64,000 bases of DNA from Streptomyces griseoflavus (GTDB lineage Bacteria > Actinomycetota > Actinomycetes > Streptomycetales > Streptomycetaceae), in contig NZ_BMUC01000010.1 in assembly GCF_014649995.1 (NCBI RefSeq), forward strand, positions 1-64,000, written 5' to 3'. The first letter of the stretch is position 1; each line of letters starts with the position of its first letter. Below the pieces are notes generated by a model. It was not told the DNA's origin. It worked only from the letters and a program-made list of their open reading frames with translations, and did no database searches. The position numbers and the translations under genes were made by a program. This document shows positions 25,990-34,763 of the stretch, piece by piece.

Positions 25990-26997
25990 TCAGGCCCCCG
26001 GGTGGCTGCCCGGGCCGTGACCGGGGCCGGCGAGGGGGGTCGGTGAGAGGACCGCGGGTTCCTCACCGGCCTCCAGCAGGGTGTCCGCCGCGCCGACGAT
26101 CAGCGGGTCCGGCTTGCCCAGCGCCCCGTGGTCCTTGGAGGGGTAGTCGCAGCGGTCGAGGAGACTGCGCATCGCCTCGAGCCGGCCACGGCGCTTGTCG
26201 TTGTTCTTCACCACGGTCCAGGGAGCGTGGGGGGTGTCCGTGGCGCGGAACATCTCCACCTTGGCCTTGGTGTAGTCGTCCCACAGGTCCAGGGAGGCGA
26301 GGTCCATCGGGGAGAGTTTCCAGCGCCGCAGCGGGTCGACCTGACGGATCGCGAACCGGGTCCGCTGCTCGGCCCGGGACACGGAGAACCAGAACTTCAC
26401 CAGCATGATGCCGTCGTCGGTGAGCAGCTGTTCGAACATCGGGGTCTGCTGGAGGAACTGGTGGTACTCCTCGTCCGTGCAGAACCCCATGACGCGCTCG
26501 ACCCCGGCGCGGTTGTACCAGGAGCGGTCGAAGAAGACGATCTCGCCCCGGGCCGGAAGGTGGGCCACGTAGCGCTGGAAGTACCACTGCCCGGCCTCCC
26601 TCTCGGTCGGCTTCTCCAGGGCGACCACGCGGGCGCCCCGGGGGTTGAGGCGCTCCATGAACCGCTGGATGGTGCCGCCCTTGCCGGCCGCGTCCCGTCC
26701 CTCGCAGACCACCACGATCCGCTGGCCGGTGTCCTTCACCCAGCGCTGCATCTTCAGCAGTTCGATCTGCAGGATGCGCTTGGTCCGGTCGTACTCCGCC
26801 CGGCGGACCCTGCGGTCGTAGGGGTGGTTCTCCCGCCAGGTCTCGATCGGGGTGCCGTCGGCGTCGAGCAGCACGGGGCGCTCCGGGCGCCGGGTGTCCA
26901 CCTCCAGCCCCTGGAGCAGATCGTCACCGCTGGTGCCGGGGGCGGAGTCCCCGGCATCCGCACGGTCCTCCGGCGTGTCCGCGTGGTCGGCCGTCAC
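25990..26997 (-). CDS. ppk2: polyphosphate kinase 2 (PPK2)
   Basis: A 335-residue soluble nucleotide phosphotransferase that uses polyphosphate to phosphorylate nucleoside di- or monophosphates. The Walker A loop EGRDAAGKGG is at 99-108 and the Walker B/lid block FFDRSWYNR at 155-163, both diagnostic. One catalytic domain is present, preceded by about 45 acidic residues of low complexity. I chose GTG 26997, which follows GGGAG at a good distance. The open frame to 27144 adds a Pro/Arg-rich stretch without support. Whether it is an ADP- or GDP-specific (class I) enzyme cannot be told from these motifs alone. It is divergent from an SDR gene across 170 bp. Confidence 0.93.
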   Translation of the reverse strand: MTADHADTPEDRADAGDSAPGTSGDDLLQGLEVDTRRPERPVLLDADGTPIETWRENHPYDRRVRRAEYDRTKRILQIELLKMQRWVKDTGQRIVVVCEGRDAAGKGGTIQRFMERLNPRGARVVALEKPTEREAGQWYFQRYVAHLPARGEIVFFDRSWYNRAGVERVMGFCTDEEYHQFLQQTPMFEQLLTDDGIMLVKFWFSVSRAEQRTRFAIRQVDPLRRWKLSPMDLASLDLWDDYTKAKVEMFRATDTPHAPWTVVKNNDKRRGRLEAMRSLLDRCDYPSKDHGALGKPDPLIVGAADTLLEAGEEPAVLSPTPLAGPGHGPGSHPGA

Positions 26998-27167
26998 GTC
27001 GTCTCCCGCCTCTTCCGGTTCGCTACGGCAAGCGTATGTCCGCCGACCGGGTGCGGTAATCCGCGGACTTGGCCCGGGGGCGGCAGCCTGCCCGGGCGGG
27101 TACGTTGCGTAGAGAGCCGACGGGCGAGCAGCCTTCCTTCGCAATCAGGGCAGAGGGGACGCACGAC

Positions 27168-27965
27168 GTGCACATCGATCTGAAGGGCCGTACCGCTCTG
27201 GTCACCGGTTCCACCCAGGGCATCGGGGCGGCGATCGCGACCGGGCTCGCCCGGTCGGGCGCCCGGGTCGCGGTCAACGGGCGCTCCACCGGACGCGTGC
27301 GCAGGAGCGCCGCCGCGATCGAGCACGAGGTGCCGGGCGCCGACGTGGTGCCGGTCGCCGCGGACGTCACCACCGAGGCGGGCGCCGAGCAGGTGGCCGA
27401 GGCCCTGGGACGGCGGGTGGACATCCTCGTCAACAACCTCGGTGTCTTCGGGTCCGCCGACCCGCTGGAGATCACCGACGACGAGTGGCGGCGCTACTTC
27501 GAGGTGAACGTCCTGGCCGCGGTGCGGCTGACCCGGCTCTTCCTGCCGGGCATGACGGAGCGCGGCTGGGGGCGCGTCCAGTACCTCGCCAGCGACTCGG
27601 CGATCGTCACCCCGGCCGAGATGATCCACTACGGCATGTCCAAGACGGCGCTGCTCGCGGTGAGCCGGGGGTTCGCCAAGCAGGCGGCGGGGACGGGTGT
27701 CACGGTGAACTCGGTCGTCGCCGGGCCCACGCACACCGGCGGGGTGGAGGACTTCGTCCACGAACTGGTGGGCCGGGATCTTCCGTGGGACGAGGCGCAG
27801 CGCGCCTTCATGCGCGAGCACCGGCCACAGTCGCTGCTGCGGCGGCTGATCGAGCCCGAGGAGATCGCGAACATGGTCGTCTACCTCAGTTCCGACCAGG
27901 CTTCCGCCACGACGGGCGGGGCGCTGCGCGTGGACGGCGGCTACGTGGACTCGATCCTGCCCTGA
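27168..27965 (+). CDS. short-chain dehydrogenase/reductase
   Basis: A 265-residue NAD(P)-dependent oxidoreductase of the classical SDR type. The cofactor loop TGSTQGIG is at 13-20 and the fold motif NNLG at 89-92. The active site comprises Tyr155 and Lys159 (HYGMSK) with Ser142 or Ser144. Arg after the loop (NGRST) hints at NADPH preference, which is only an inference. GTG 27168 follows AGAGGGG. A longer frame from 27069 gives an Arg-rich extension and lacks a binding site. The substrate is unknown. A strong hairpin at 28008-28036 ends the transcript against the convergent cellulase. Confidence 0.92.
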   Translation: MHIDLKGRTALVTGSTQGIGAAIATGLARSGARVAVNGRSTGRVRRSAAAIEHEVPGADVVPVAADVTTEAGAEQVAEALGRRVDILVNNLGVFGSADPLEITDDEWRRYFEVNVLAAVRLTRLFLPGMTERGWGRVQYLASDSAIVTPAEMIHYGMSKTALLAVSRGFAKQAAGTGVTVNSVVAGPTHTGGVEDFVHELVGRDLPWDEAQRAFMREHRPQSLLRRLIEPEEIANMVVYLSSDQASATTGGALRVDGGYVDSILP

Positions 27966-28007
27966 GCGGGGAAGGTGACGCCCGTGTGCCGCCCGTGCCG
28001 CCCACCT

Positions 28008-28036
28008 CGCCCGCCCGGCGGGGCACCGGGCGGGCG
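28008..28036. terminator. bidirectional terminator hairpin (SDR / GH5 cellulase)
   Basis: A perfect 11-bp stem, CGCCCGCCCGG with CCGGGCGGGCG, closes a 7-nt loop between the stops of the convergent genes. Confidence 0.75.
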
Positions 28037-28057
28037 GAGGACGGGGGCGGGCGGGTC

Positions 28058-29104
28058 CTAGCCGGCGGGGAAGGCGTCGGGGGTCCTGATCCGGTCACGG
28101 ATCCAGACGCCGGCGGGCTTCAGCGACGACGTGCCGGTCCAGGGGCCGTCGCGGTCGCACGTGCCGGTGCGGAAGACGGCACCGGAGCGGTGGTCGTCGG
28201 AGAAGTTCCAGTTGACCCAGCTGATCTTCTTCTCGGCCATCAGGTCGAGGTAGCGCTGGGACATGGTGAAGTCGTTCGCGCCCTCGCCGGCGTAGTTCTG
28301 GGTGCCGAACTCGGTGACGAACACCGGGATCCGGTCGGCGGCACGGGAGAGGGCGGCCAGGTACGCCTCGCGGTGCGAGTCGGCGTAGAAGTGGAAGGTG
28401 TACATGATGTTGGAGGCGTCGACCGGGTTGTTCACGACCTCCGACTCGCCGGCGCCCTCGGAGACGCCGAACGAGGACCAGGCGCGGGTGCCGACGAGGA
28501 CCGGGGCGTCCGCGTCGACGGCGCGGATGACGGGGATGATCCGCTCCGCGTAGCTCTTGATCCGCGACCAGCTCACGCCACTGGGCTCGTTGGCGATCTC
28601 GTAGAGGATGTTGGCGCGGCCCTTGTTGCGGTGCGCGATGTCGGTGAAGAACTTCCGCGCGTGGTCGAGGTTCGCCATGGGGTCGCCGGGATCGAGCATG
28701 TGCCAGTCGACGATCACGTACATGCCGCGCTCGCTCGCCTGCCGGATCAGGGAGTCGGCCAGGTCGGTGAAGCGCGCGGGGTCCGTCTCGTAGCCGCCCT
28801 CCTGGACGTAGGTGGAGACGCGCAGCACGTCGGCCCCCCAGTCCCCGGCCAGGGCGTCGAGCGATCCGCCGGTCAGGCACTGCGCGTACCACTGGGTGCC
28901 GTGGGTGCTCATGCCGCGCAGCTGGACCGGGTTGCCGTGCTGGTTGCAGAGTTTCGTGCCGCAGACCTCGAGGCGGCCGTTGACGTCCACGGGGGTGCCG
29001 GCCTGTGCGCGGGCGGTGGGGGCGGTGGTCAGGGTGAGGAGGAGGGCACTGGCGAGCGCCGCGGCGGCCGCGGCGGGGCGTAACGGGAGACGTGCCGGTG
29101 TCAT
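28058..29104 (-). CDS. secreted GH5 cellulase
   Basis: An extracellular endo-beta-1,4-glucanase of family GH5, 348 residues. A signal peptide (1-34, TARAQA) is followed by a single catalytic barrel with acid/base Glu173 (EIANEPSG) and nucleophile Glu265 (VTEFGTQN). The early LRGMSTHG and HFYADSHRE blocks are typical of the cellulase subgroup. There is no cellulose-binding module, unlike the GH12 and LPMO proteins of this window. The start is ATG 29104. The frame stays open to about 30016, but the upstream part is shadow sequence of the TSUP gene. A 17-bp palindrome at 29130-29146, only 25 bp upstream, is a likely operator. Confidence 0.95.
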   Translation of the reverse strand: MTPARLPLRPAAAAAALASALLLTLTTAPTARAQAGTPVDVNGRLEVCGTKLCNQHGNPVQLRGMSTHGTQWYAQCLTGGSLDALAGDWGADVLRVSTYVQEGGYETDPARFTDLADSLIRQASERGMYVIVDWHMLDPGDPMANLDHARKFFTDIAHRNKGRANILYEIANEPSGVSWSRIKSYAERIIPVIRAVDADAPVLVGTRAWSSFGVSEGAGESEVVNNPVDASNIMYTFHFYADSHREAYLAALSRAADRIPVFVTEFGTQNYAGEGANDFTMSQRYLDLMAEKKISWVNWNFSDDHRSGAVFRTGTCDRDGPWTGTSSLKPAGVWIRDRIRTPDAFPAG

Positions 29105-29129
29105 GGGGGGCTCCGTCCGGACTGAACGA

Positions 29130-29146
29130 TTAGGAAAGTTTCCTAA
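29130..29146. promoter_or_regulatory. palindromic operator candidate upstream of the GH5 cellulase
   Basis: TTAGGAAAGTTTCCTAA is a perfect 8+1+8 dyad, strikingly AT-rich for this DNA. It is unrelated in sequence to the GAGCGCTC operators, so a different regulator (possibly ROK or MarR type) is expected. Confidence 0.75.
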
Positions 29147-29223
29147 CTCCGAAGGAACCAGAGCCCGCCTTGGATTGCAAGGTGCACGACAAGCCCGCCT
29201 TCCCGGGACCGGGCGCCACCGGG

Positions 29224-29991
29224 TCAGCGGAGCAGCAGCTGGACGAGGGCGACGGTGCCGACGACGACGATGACGGAGCGCAGCACCGCGGGGCTGAACC
29301 GGCGGCCGGTCGCCGCGCCGAGCTGGCCGCCCAGGGCGGAGCCGACGGCGATGAGCGCGACGGCCGTCCAGTCGAAGTCGGCGACGAAGAGGAAGAAGGT
29401 CGCGGCGACGGTGTTGACGATCGCGACGAGTACGTTCTTGACGGCGTTGAGGCGTTGCAGGGGCTCGTCGAGGAGCAGGCCCATGAGGGACATGTAGATG
29501 ATGCCCTGCGCGGCGGCGAAGTAGCCGCCGTAGACGCTGGCCAGGGTGAGGCCGGTGAAGAGCGGCCATCCGCCGTCGGGCCGGGCGGGCCGTTCCCCCG
29601 GCCGGCGCCGTTCGCGCACCTTCTTGCCGATGAAGGGCTGGAGCGCCACGAGGACGAGGGCGAGCCCGACGAGGGTCGGGACGATGGTCTCGAACGCCTC
29701 GGCGGGCAGGGCCAGCAGGAGGGTCGCCCCCGCGATGCCGCCCAGGGCCGAACCGATGCCGAGCCTGCGCACGCGGCGGGCCTGGCCGGCGAGCTCCCGC
29801 CGGTAGCCGACGGCTCCGCTGACGGCACCGGGAACCAGGCCGAGGGCGTTGGAGACGGTGGCGGTGAGGGGTGACAGTCCGGTGGCGAGCAGGACGGGGA
29901 AGGTCACCAGGGTTCCCGAGCCGACGACCGCGTTCATGGCGCCGGCGCCGACGCCCGCCGCGAACACCCCGAGCATCTCCACCGGCGTCAT
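29224..29991 (-). CDS. TSUP-family (TauE/SafE) membrane permease
   Basis: A 255-residue membrane protein with about eight helices arranged as two similar halves, as in the TauE/SafE family of sulfite, sulfonate or organoanion exporters. The N-terminal GAMNAVVGSGTLVTFPVLLATGLSP and the second-half repeat with FAAAQGIIYMSLMG are typical. The central loop has a basic KKVRERRRPGERPARP segment. ATG 29991 is the start. No partner gene is adjacent that would reveal the substrate. It is on the same strand as the GH5 cellulase but has 119 bp with a separate operator between them, so they are probably transcribed independently. Confidence 0.87.
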   Translation of the reverse strand: MTPVEMLGVFAAGVGAGAMNAVVGSGTLVTFPVLLATGLSPLTATVSNALGLVPGAVSGAVGYRRELAGQARRVRRLGIGSALGGIAGATLLLALPAEAFETIVPTLVGLALVLVALQPFIGKKVRERRRPGERPARPDGGWPLFTGLTLASVYGGYFAAAQGIIYMSLMGLLLDEPLQRLNAVKNVLVAIVNTVAATFFLFVADFDWTAVALIAVGSALGGQLGAATGRRFSPAVLRSVIVVVGTVALVQLLLR

Positions 29992-30134
29992 GCCGTGCCC
30001 CCCGTCGCGCGGTCACCGTCCGGTGATGTGTGCGGGCGGCGGGGGCGCGGGGAAGCGTTCATGGGAGGACGCTAGCCCGTGGACCCTTCGGCGGCCGCCG
30101 AAGGGTGGGCGTCGGCGGGCGCCGGTGCCGTGCC

Positions 30135-30488
30135 TCAGACCCCCGGGCCGGCCGGGCCGACCGGCGTGGCAGGGCCGGCCTGGCCGAGCGGGCCGCCGAG
30201 GAGTTCCGAAGCGGCCTCGAGCGGGGAGAGGGCGGGCGCGGGCGGCTCGGCCTCGGGGTGGGGATGGCAGGTGAAGCCGAGACGGGTCATGGCCCGGACG
30301 ACCTCACCGCTGGTGAAGTCGCGGCGGTCCTGCCGGGTGATGACCTGTCCCACCTGCTTGACGGGGTAGCGGCGGCGGCCGACGGTCACCGACTCCCCCG
30401 TGACCGGTTCGGGGGTGACGCCCTTCATCGATTCCAGGACGCCGGCCTTGGTCAGGTCGAACGGGTAACGGGCGATGACACAGCGCAT
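30135..30488 (-). CDS. conserved small protein (SCO5918-like)
   Basis: A 117-residue protein of unknown function that I recognise only as a conserved actinomycete companion of this RNA helicase. The first about 75 residues are well ordered and charged (MRCVIARYPFDLTKAGVLES, VGRRRYPVKQVGQVITRQDRRDF). The remainder is low-complexity Pro/Ala/Gly. There is no signal peptide or membrane segment. ATG 30488 with GTGAGG upstream is the start. It lies 146 bp downstream of the helicase gene on the same strand, which suggests a role in RNA metabolism; that is inference from position only. Confidence 0.75.
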   Translation of the reverse strand: MRCVIARYPFDLTKAGVLESMKGVTPEPVTGESVTVGRRRYPVKQVGQVITRQDRRDFTSGEVVRAMTRLGFTCHPHPEAEPPAPALSPLEAASELLGGPLGQAGPATPVGPAGPGV

Positions 30489-30634
30489 GGTGCCTCACAT
30501 GGGGAGAAGGGAGCGGGCCGGCCGAGGGAGGGTGTGCGGCCGGCCGCGGGCTGGAGTCGGGAAGGAACGGGGGCGACATGACGACCGGGGCCGTGTCGTC
30601 ATGTCGCCTTGTCGTCGTGGGTCGCGGTGGCGTG

Positions 30635-32293
30635 CTAGGCCGCGCGCTCCCCGGACGGCTTCGTCCGCGGCCTGCGGCGCGGTGCCTCACCGGTGCGCCG
30701 CGCGGGGGCGTTGCGGCCCTGTTCCTGGCGGTCCGGTGCCGGACGGCCACCCTGTGTCCTGCGGCCGGCCGCCGGACGCGCCTCGGTGGTGCCGCCTTCG
30801 GCGGTGCGGCCCTGCGTGTCGCGGTCCTGCCGCGAACGGCCCTGGGCGTTGCGCCCGCCCCGGCGGCCGCGGGACGAGGAGTTCGCGGCACGGCGGGGGC
30901 GCTCCACGACCGGCGCCGCGATGACGACGGGAACGCCGGAGGGCGCCTGGGCGCCGGTGATGCGGCTCAGCTCCGCGTCGCCCGACCGCACCTCGGTGAT
31001 GCTCGGTGTGATGCCGGCCTGTGTCATCAGCCGGCTGAATTCGCGCCGCTGGTCGCGGGTCACCAGGGTGATGACGCTGCCGGACTCGCCGGCGCGGGCG
31101 GTGCGTCCGCCGCGGTGCAGGTAGTCCTTGGGGTCGCTGGGCGGGTCGACGTTGACGACCAGGTCGAGGTTGTCGACGTGGATGCCCCGCGCCGCGACGT
31201 TCGTCGCCACCAGCACCGTCACCTGTCCGTCCTTGAACTGGGTCAGGGTGCGGGTGCGCTGGGGCTGGGACTTCCCGCCGTGCAGTCCGGCGGCGCGCAC
31301 ACCGTTGTTCAGCAGGTGCTTGGTGAGCCGGTCCACCGCGTGCTTGGTGTCCAGGAACATGATCACTCGGCCGTCGCGCGCCGCGATCTCGGTCGTCGTC
31401 CGGCGCTTGTCGGTGTCGTCGACGTGGAGGACGTGGTGTTCCATCGTGGTGACCGCGCCCGCGGACGGGTCGACGGAGTGGACCACCGGGTCGGTCAGGT
31501 AGCGCCGTACCAGCTGGTCGACGTTGCGGTCGAGGGTGGCCGAGAAGAGCATCCGCTGGCCGTCGGCGCGCACCTGGTCGAGCAGCCTGGTGACCTGCGG
31601 CAGGAAGCCCATGTCGGCCATCTGGTCGGCCTCGTCGAGGACGGTGATGCCGACCTCGTCGAGGAAGCAGTCGCCGCGCTCGATCAAGTCCTTGAGCCGC
31701 CCGGGCGTCGCCACGACGATCTCGGCCCCGGCCCTCAGCGCGGACGCCTGCTTGCCGATCGACAGCCCGCCGACCACGGTGGCCAGCCGGAGGCGTACCG
31801 AGCGGGCGTACGGGGTCAGCGCGTCGGTGACCTGCCCGGCCAGTTCGCGGGTGGGGACGAGGACGAGGGCGAGCGGCTTGCGGGGCTCGGCGCGAAGGCC
31901 CGCCGTGCGGGCCAGCAGCGCCAGGCCGAAGGCGAGGGTCTTGCCCGAACCGGTGCGGCCGCGGCCGAGCACGTCACGGCCGGCCAGGGAGTTCGGCAGC
32001 GTGGCCGCCTGGATGGGGAACGGTACGGTCACGCCCTCCTGGCCGAGGGTGGCCAGGATCTCGCCCGGCAGGGGCAGTTCGGCGAAGGCGTCCACCGCGG
32101 GGAGCGCGGGGGTGGTGGTCACCGGGAGGGCGAACTCGCCCGTCGCCGGGGTACGCCGGCCGCCGGAGCCCTTGGGGCGCCGCTGTGCGCCGACGCGGTC
32201 GGCCGCGGCTCCCGTGCGGCGGCCTCCCTTGGTGAATCCCTGTCCGCCGGAGCGGGCGCGGGTCGTTCGATTGTTCGCACGAGCCTGTGTCAA
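30635..32293 (-). CDS. DEAD-box ATP-dependent RNA helicase
   Basis: A 552-residue cytosolic RNA helicase. In order it has a basic N-terminal tail, Walker A GRTGSGKT, PTRELAG, TPGRLKD, the DEAD box (VLDEADQM), SAT, and in the second RecA domain ARGIHVDNLD and HRGGRTAR. The last about 110 residues are disordered and rich in Arg, Gly and Gln, as in cold-shock helicases of the RhlE/CsdA type. TTG 32293 was chosen because GGAAGG stands at the right distance and the N-terminus MTQARANNRT resembles relatives. A long leader of up to 400 nt may precede it. The small conserved gene at 30135 follows on the same strand. Confidence 0.94.
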   Translation of the reverse strand: MTQARANNRTTRARSGGQGFTKGGRRTGAAADRVGAQRRPKGSGGRRTPATGEFALPVTTTPALPAVDAFAELPLPGEILATLGQEGVTVPFPIQAATLPNSLAGRDVLGRGRTGSGKTLAFGLALLARTAGLRAEPRKPLALVLVPTRELAGQVTDALTPYARSVRLRLATVVGGLSIGKQASALRAGAEIVVATPGRLKDLIERGDCFLDEVGITVLDEADQMADMGFLPQVTRLLDQVRADGQRMLFSATLDRNVDQLVRRYLTDPVVHSVDPSAGAVTTMEHHVLHVDDTDKRRTTTEIAARDGRVIMFLDTKHAVDRLTKHLLNNGVRAAGLHGGKSQPQRTRTLTQFKDGQVTVLVATNVAARGIHVDNLDLVVNVDPPSDPKDYLHRGGRTARAGESGSVITLVTRDQRREFSRLMTQAGITPSITEVRSGDAELSRITGAQAPSGVPVVIAAPVVERPRRAANSSSRGRRGGRNAQGRSRQDRDTQGRTAEGGTTEARPAAGRRTQGGRPAPDRQEQGRNAPARRTGEAPRRRPRTKPSGERAA

Positions 32294-32607
32294 GTGGGAC
32301 CTTCCCTGATGTGGCACGTATCAAGGAATGTCCGCCGCGGTGGAACAACGCAGGGAATTGCAAGAACGAGCCGGATCGAAGTGGTCGCGTCGGCTGTTCC
32401 GCCCGGTTCATGAGACGAGACCCCTGAAAAGCAGCGAACCGGAGCCCGCACCTTCTGGTGACGACCCCAGCCGCGACGTAGACGTCGGCAGGGCGCAGGA
32501 GCGGTCTTTCCGGCCTGCGGCTTTTCGATCACCGCGACTGCGACGATCACCACGACTACAACCGAGATCGACAGTAGCACGGGGCGTTCCGAGCCGTACA
32601 GGAGGCC
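32294..32607. other. 314-bp gap upstream of the helicase, possible long 5' leader
   Basis: Only one minus frame (32290-32580) spans much of this gap. It starts with a hydrophobic run (LLSISVVVVVIVAVAVI) but ends in sequence without any domain, and I do not accept it as a gene. Local base composition is less GC-rich than the flanks. A structured, temperature-responsive leader would fit a cold-shock helicase, but no known element was recognised. Confidence 0.4.
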
Positions 32608-32629
32608 CTGTCCCGGCCGGCCGGGACAG
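32608..32629. terminator. terminator hairpin, distal of a tandem pair
   Basis: A fully self-complementary 22-nt sequence centred on GGCCGGCC (CTGTCCC arm and its complement). It is the second hairpin after the siderophore permease gene, backing up the one at 32631. Confidence 0.7.
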
Positions 32630-32630
32630 C

Positions 32631-32669
32631 GGTCTCGCGGCGGGGCGGTGGCCGCCCCGCCGCGAGACC
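32631..32669. terminator. strong terminator of the siderophore ABC operon
   Basis: A perfect 18-bp stem with a 3-nt loop, starting GGTCTCGCGGCGGGGCGG, ends 23 bp past the permease stop codon. It is one of the most stable hairpins in the window. Confidence 0.88.
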
Positions 32670-32692
32670 CGCTGCCGGGCCGGGCCGGTCGG

Positions 32693-34759
32693 CTAGCGGC
32701 GGCCGCGTACCAGTACGTACAGGAAGTACGGGGTTCCGATCACGGCCGTCATGAGGCCGGCGCCCAGTTGGGCGGGTGCGATGACGGTCCGGCCCAGCAG
32801 GTCCGCCGTGCACACCAGCACCGCGCCGAGGAGCAGCGCGACCGGGAGGACCCGGGTGTGCCGTCGTCCGACGAGGGCGCGCGCCGCGTGCGGGGCGACC
32901 AGGCCGACGAAGCCGATCGTGCCGGCCGCGGCCACGGCGGCGGCGGTGAGCAGCACGCTCAGCACGAGGAAGCCCAGCCTGCCCCGGGTCAGGTCGAGTC
33001 CGAGGAGGCGGGGGGTGTCCTCGTCGAGGGAGACGAGGTCGAGCTCCCTGTGCCGTACGCCGGCCGTCACGACGGCGACGGCGAGCACGGCGGCCAGCGG
33101 CAGGACGTCGGGCAGGGTCCGGCCGTAGGTGGAACCGGAGAGCCAGGTGAGGGCCTTGGTGGCGTTGAACGGGTCGGTGAGCACGATCAGCAGGCTGATC
33201 AGGGCCGTCGTACCGGCCGCGACACCGACACCGACGAGGACCAGCCGGTTCTGCTGGAAGCCGCCGCGCGCGGCGAGGCCGAACACCACGACCGCGGTGA
33301 CCGCGGACCCCGCGAAGGCCGCCCCCGCGATGCCCCACGCCCCGGCGACGGGGACGCTGGTCACGAGGATCACGGCGCCGAGCGCGCCGCCGCCGGAGAC
33401 GCCCAGGACGGCGGGCTCCGCCAGCGGGTTGCGGGTGACGGCCTGCACCAGGGTGCCGGCCAGGGCGAGCGCGGCGCCGGCGAGGAGCGCGGCGAACACC
33501 CGGGGGGTGCGGGTCTCCAGGACGAAGGAGACGGTGCGGCCCGCCCTGCCCTGCAGCCAGTTGGCCACGTCGCCGAGCAGCAGCTTGCTGTCGCCGACGA
33601 GGACGGCGGCGACGGTGACGCCGACCAGGGCGAGCGAGAGCACGGTGAGGGTGGTGACGAACACGGCCCGGCCGCGGATGCGCAGCCGGTCCGGCTCGGC
33701 GGCTTGGGCGGTGTCGCGGAGCCGGGCCGCCATCACCACCAGGAACACCGCGCCGACGAGGCTGGTGACCACCCCGGTCGGGACGGCCACCGCGGTGTCG
33801 GAGTCGATGAACGCGCGCAGCAGCACGTCGGCCCCGAGGACCAGCGCGGCGCCGACCAGGCCCGCGACCGGCACCCCGGTCCGCAGTCTCGTCACGCCCC
33901 GGAACCAGCGGGCGAGCGGGCGGACGAGGGCCGGGGCGCACAGGCCGACGAAGCCGATGGGCCCGGCGAGGGTGACGGCCGCCGCGGACAGCAGCGTCGC
34001 GAGCACGACAGCCGAGATCCGGGTGGCGCGCACCGGGACGCCGAGTCCGCGGGCGGTGTCGTCGCCGAGAGCGAGGGCGTCGACCCGGCGGGCGACGACC
34101 ATCAGTCCGGCGAGTCCCACGACGGCGACGGGCAGCATCCTGAGCACGCCGTCGAAGCCGTTCTGGCCGATGCTGCCCTGGTTCCACTGGTAGAGGCCCT
34201 CGGTCTCCTCCGGGAACAGCAGCAGCAGCCCCTGGGTGACGGCGGTCAGTCCGAGGGCGAGCGCGGTGCCGGCGAGGACGAGGCGTACGGTGCCCGCGCC
34301 GAGGCCGGACAGTCCGAGGACGACGGCCGCCGCCGCGAGCCCGCCGGCGAAGGCGATGCCCGAGGAGGCGAGCAGCGGCAGCGACACGCCGGTGATGGCG
34401 GCGATGCCGAGGGCGAGGTAGGCGCCGGCGTTGACGGCGAGGGTGTCCGGTGAGGCCAGGACGTTGCGGCTGACGGCCTGCAGGGCGACGCCGGCCATGC
34501 CGAGGGCCGCGCCGACGAGGAGCCCGGCGGTCATCCTGGGCAGGCGCGAGGCGATGACCACGGACGCGTCGGCCGGGTCGGCCCGTCCGGTGAGGGCCTT
34601 GAGGACCTCGGCCGGGCCGACCGCGGCCGTGCCCTGGGTGACGTCGACGACGGCGAGCGCGGCGACCAGGAGCACGAGCGCGGTCGTCACCGCGGCCGCG
34701 CCGGTCCGGGACGGGACCGTCGCCGGACCGGCGGTGGGAGTGGTGGCGGTGACGGCCAT
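32693..34759 (-). CDS. fused FecCD-type iron-siderophore ABC permease (FhuB-like)
   Basis: A 688-residue inner-membrane permease made of two FecCD domains in one chain (about 20-340 and 365-688), as in E. coli FhuB. Each half has about ten helices. The paired motifs are GMAGVALQAVSRNVLASPDTL in the first and GTLVQAVTRNPLAEPAVLGVSGG in the second. GPIGFVGLCAPALVR and GTIGFVGLVAPHAAR are the ATPase-docking loops. A single chain therefore supplies the complete channel. It is the third gene of an ATPase, binding protein, permease operon behind an iron box, starting 4 bp after the binding-protein stop. A strong double hairpin ends the operon. Confidence 0.95.
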   Translation of the reverse strand: MAVTATTPTAGPATVPSRTGAAAVTTALVLLVAALAVVDVTQGTAAVGPAEVLKALTGRADPADASVVIASRLPRMTAGLLVGAALGMAGVALQAVSRNVLASPDTLAVNAGAYLALGIAAITGVSLPLLASSGIAFAGGLAAAAVVLGLSGLGAGTVRLVLAGTALALGLTAVTQGLLLLFPEETEGLYQWNQGSIGQNGFDGVLRMLPVAVVGLAGLMVVARRVDALALGDDTARGLGVPVRATRISAVVLATLLSAAAVTLAGPIGFVGLCAPALVRPLARWFRGVTRLRTGVPVAGLVGAALVLGADVLLRAFIDSDTAVAVPTGVVTSLVGAVFLVVMAARLRDTAQAAEPDRLRIRGRAVFVTTLTVLSLALVGVTVAAVLVGDSKLLLGDVANWLQGRAGRTVSFVLETRTPRVFAALLAGAALALAGTLVQAVTRNPLAEPAVLGVSGGGALGAVILVTSVPVAGAWGIAGAAFAGSAVTAVVVFGLAARGGFQQNRLVLVGVGVAAGTTALISLLIVLTDPFNATKALTWLSGSTYGRTLPDVLPLAAVLAVAVVTAGVRHRELDLVSLDEDTPRLLGLDLTRGRLGFLVLSVLLTAAAVAAAGTIGFVGLVAPHAARALVGRRHTRVLPVALLLGAVLVCTADLLGRTVIAPAQLGAGLMTAVIGTPYFLYVLVRGRR

Positions 34760-34763
34760 CGCG

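Noticed and set aside
32290-32580. Minus-strand 96-codon frame with a hydrophobic N-terminus upstream of the helicase
   Set aside because: The rest of the product is without pattern and it overlaps the helicase start. It is treated as leader sequence.
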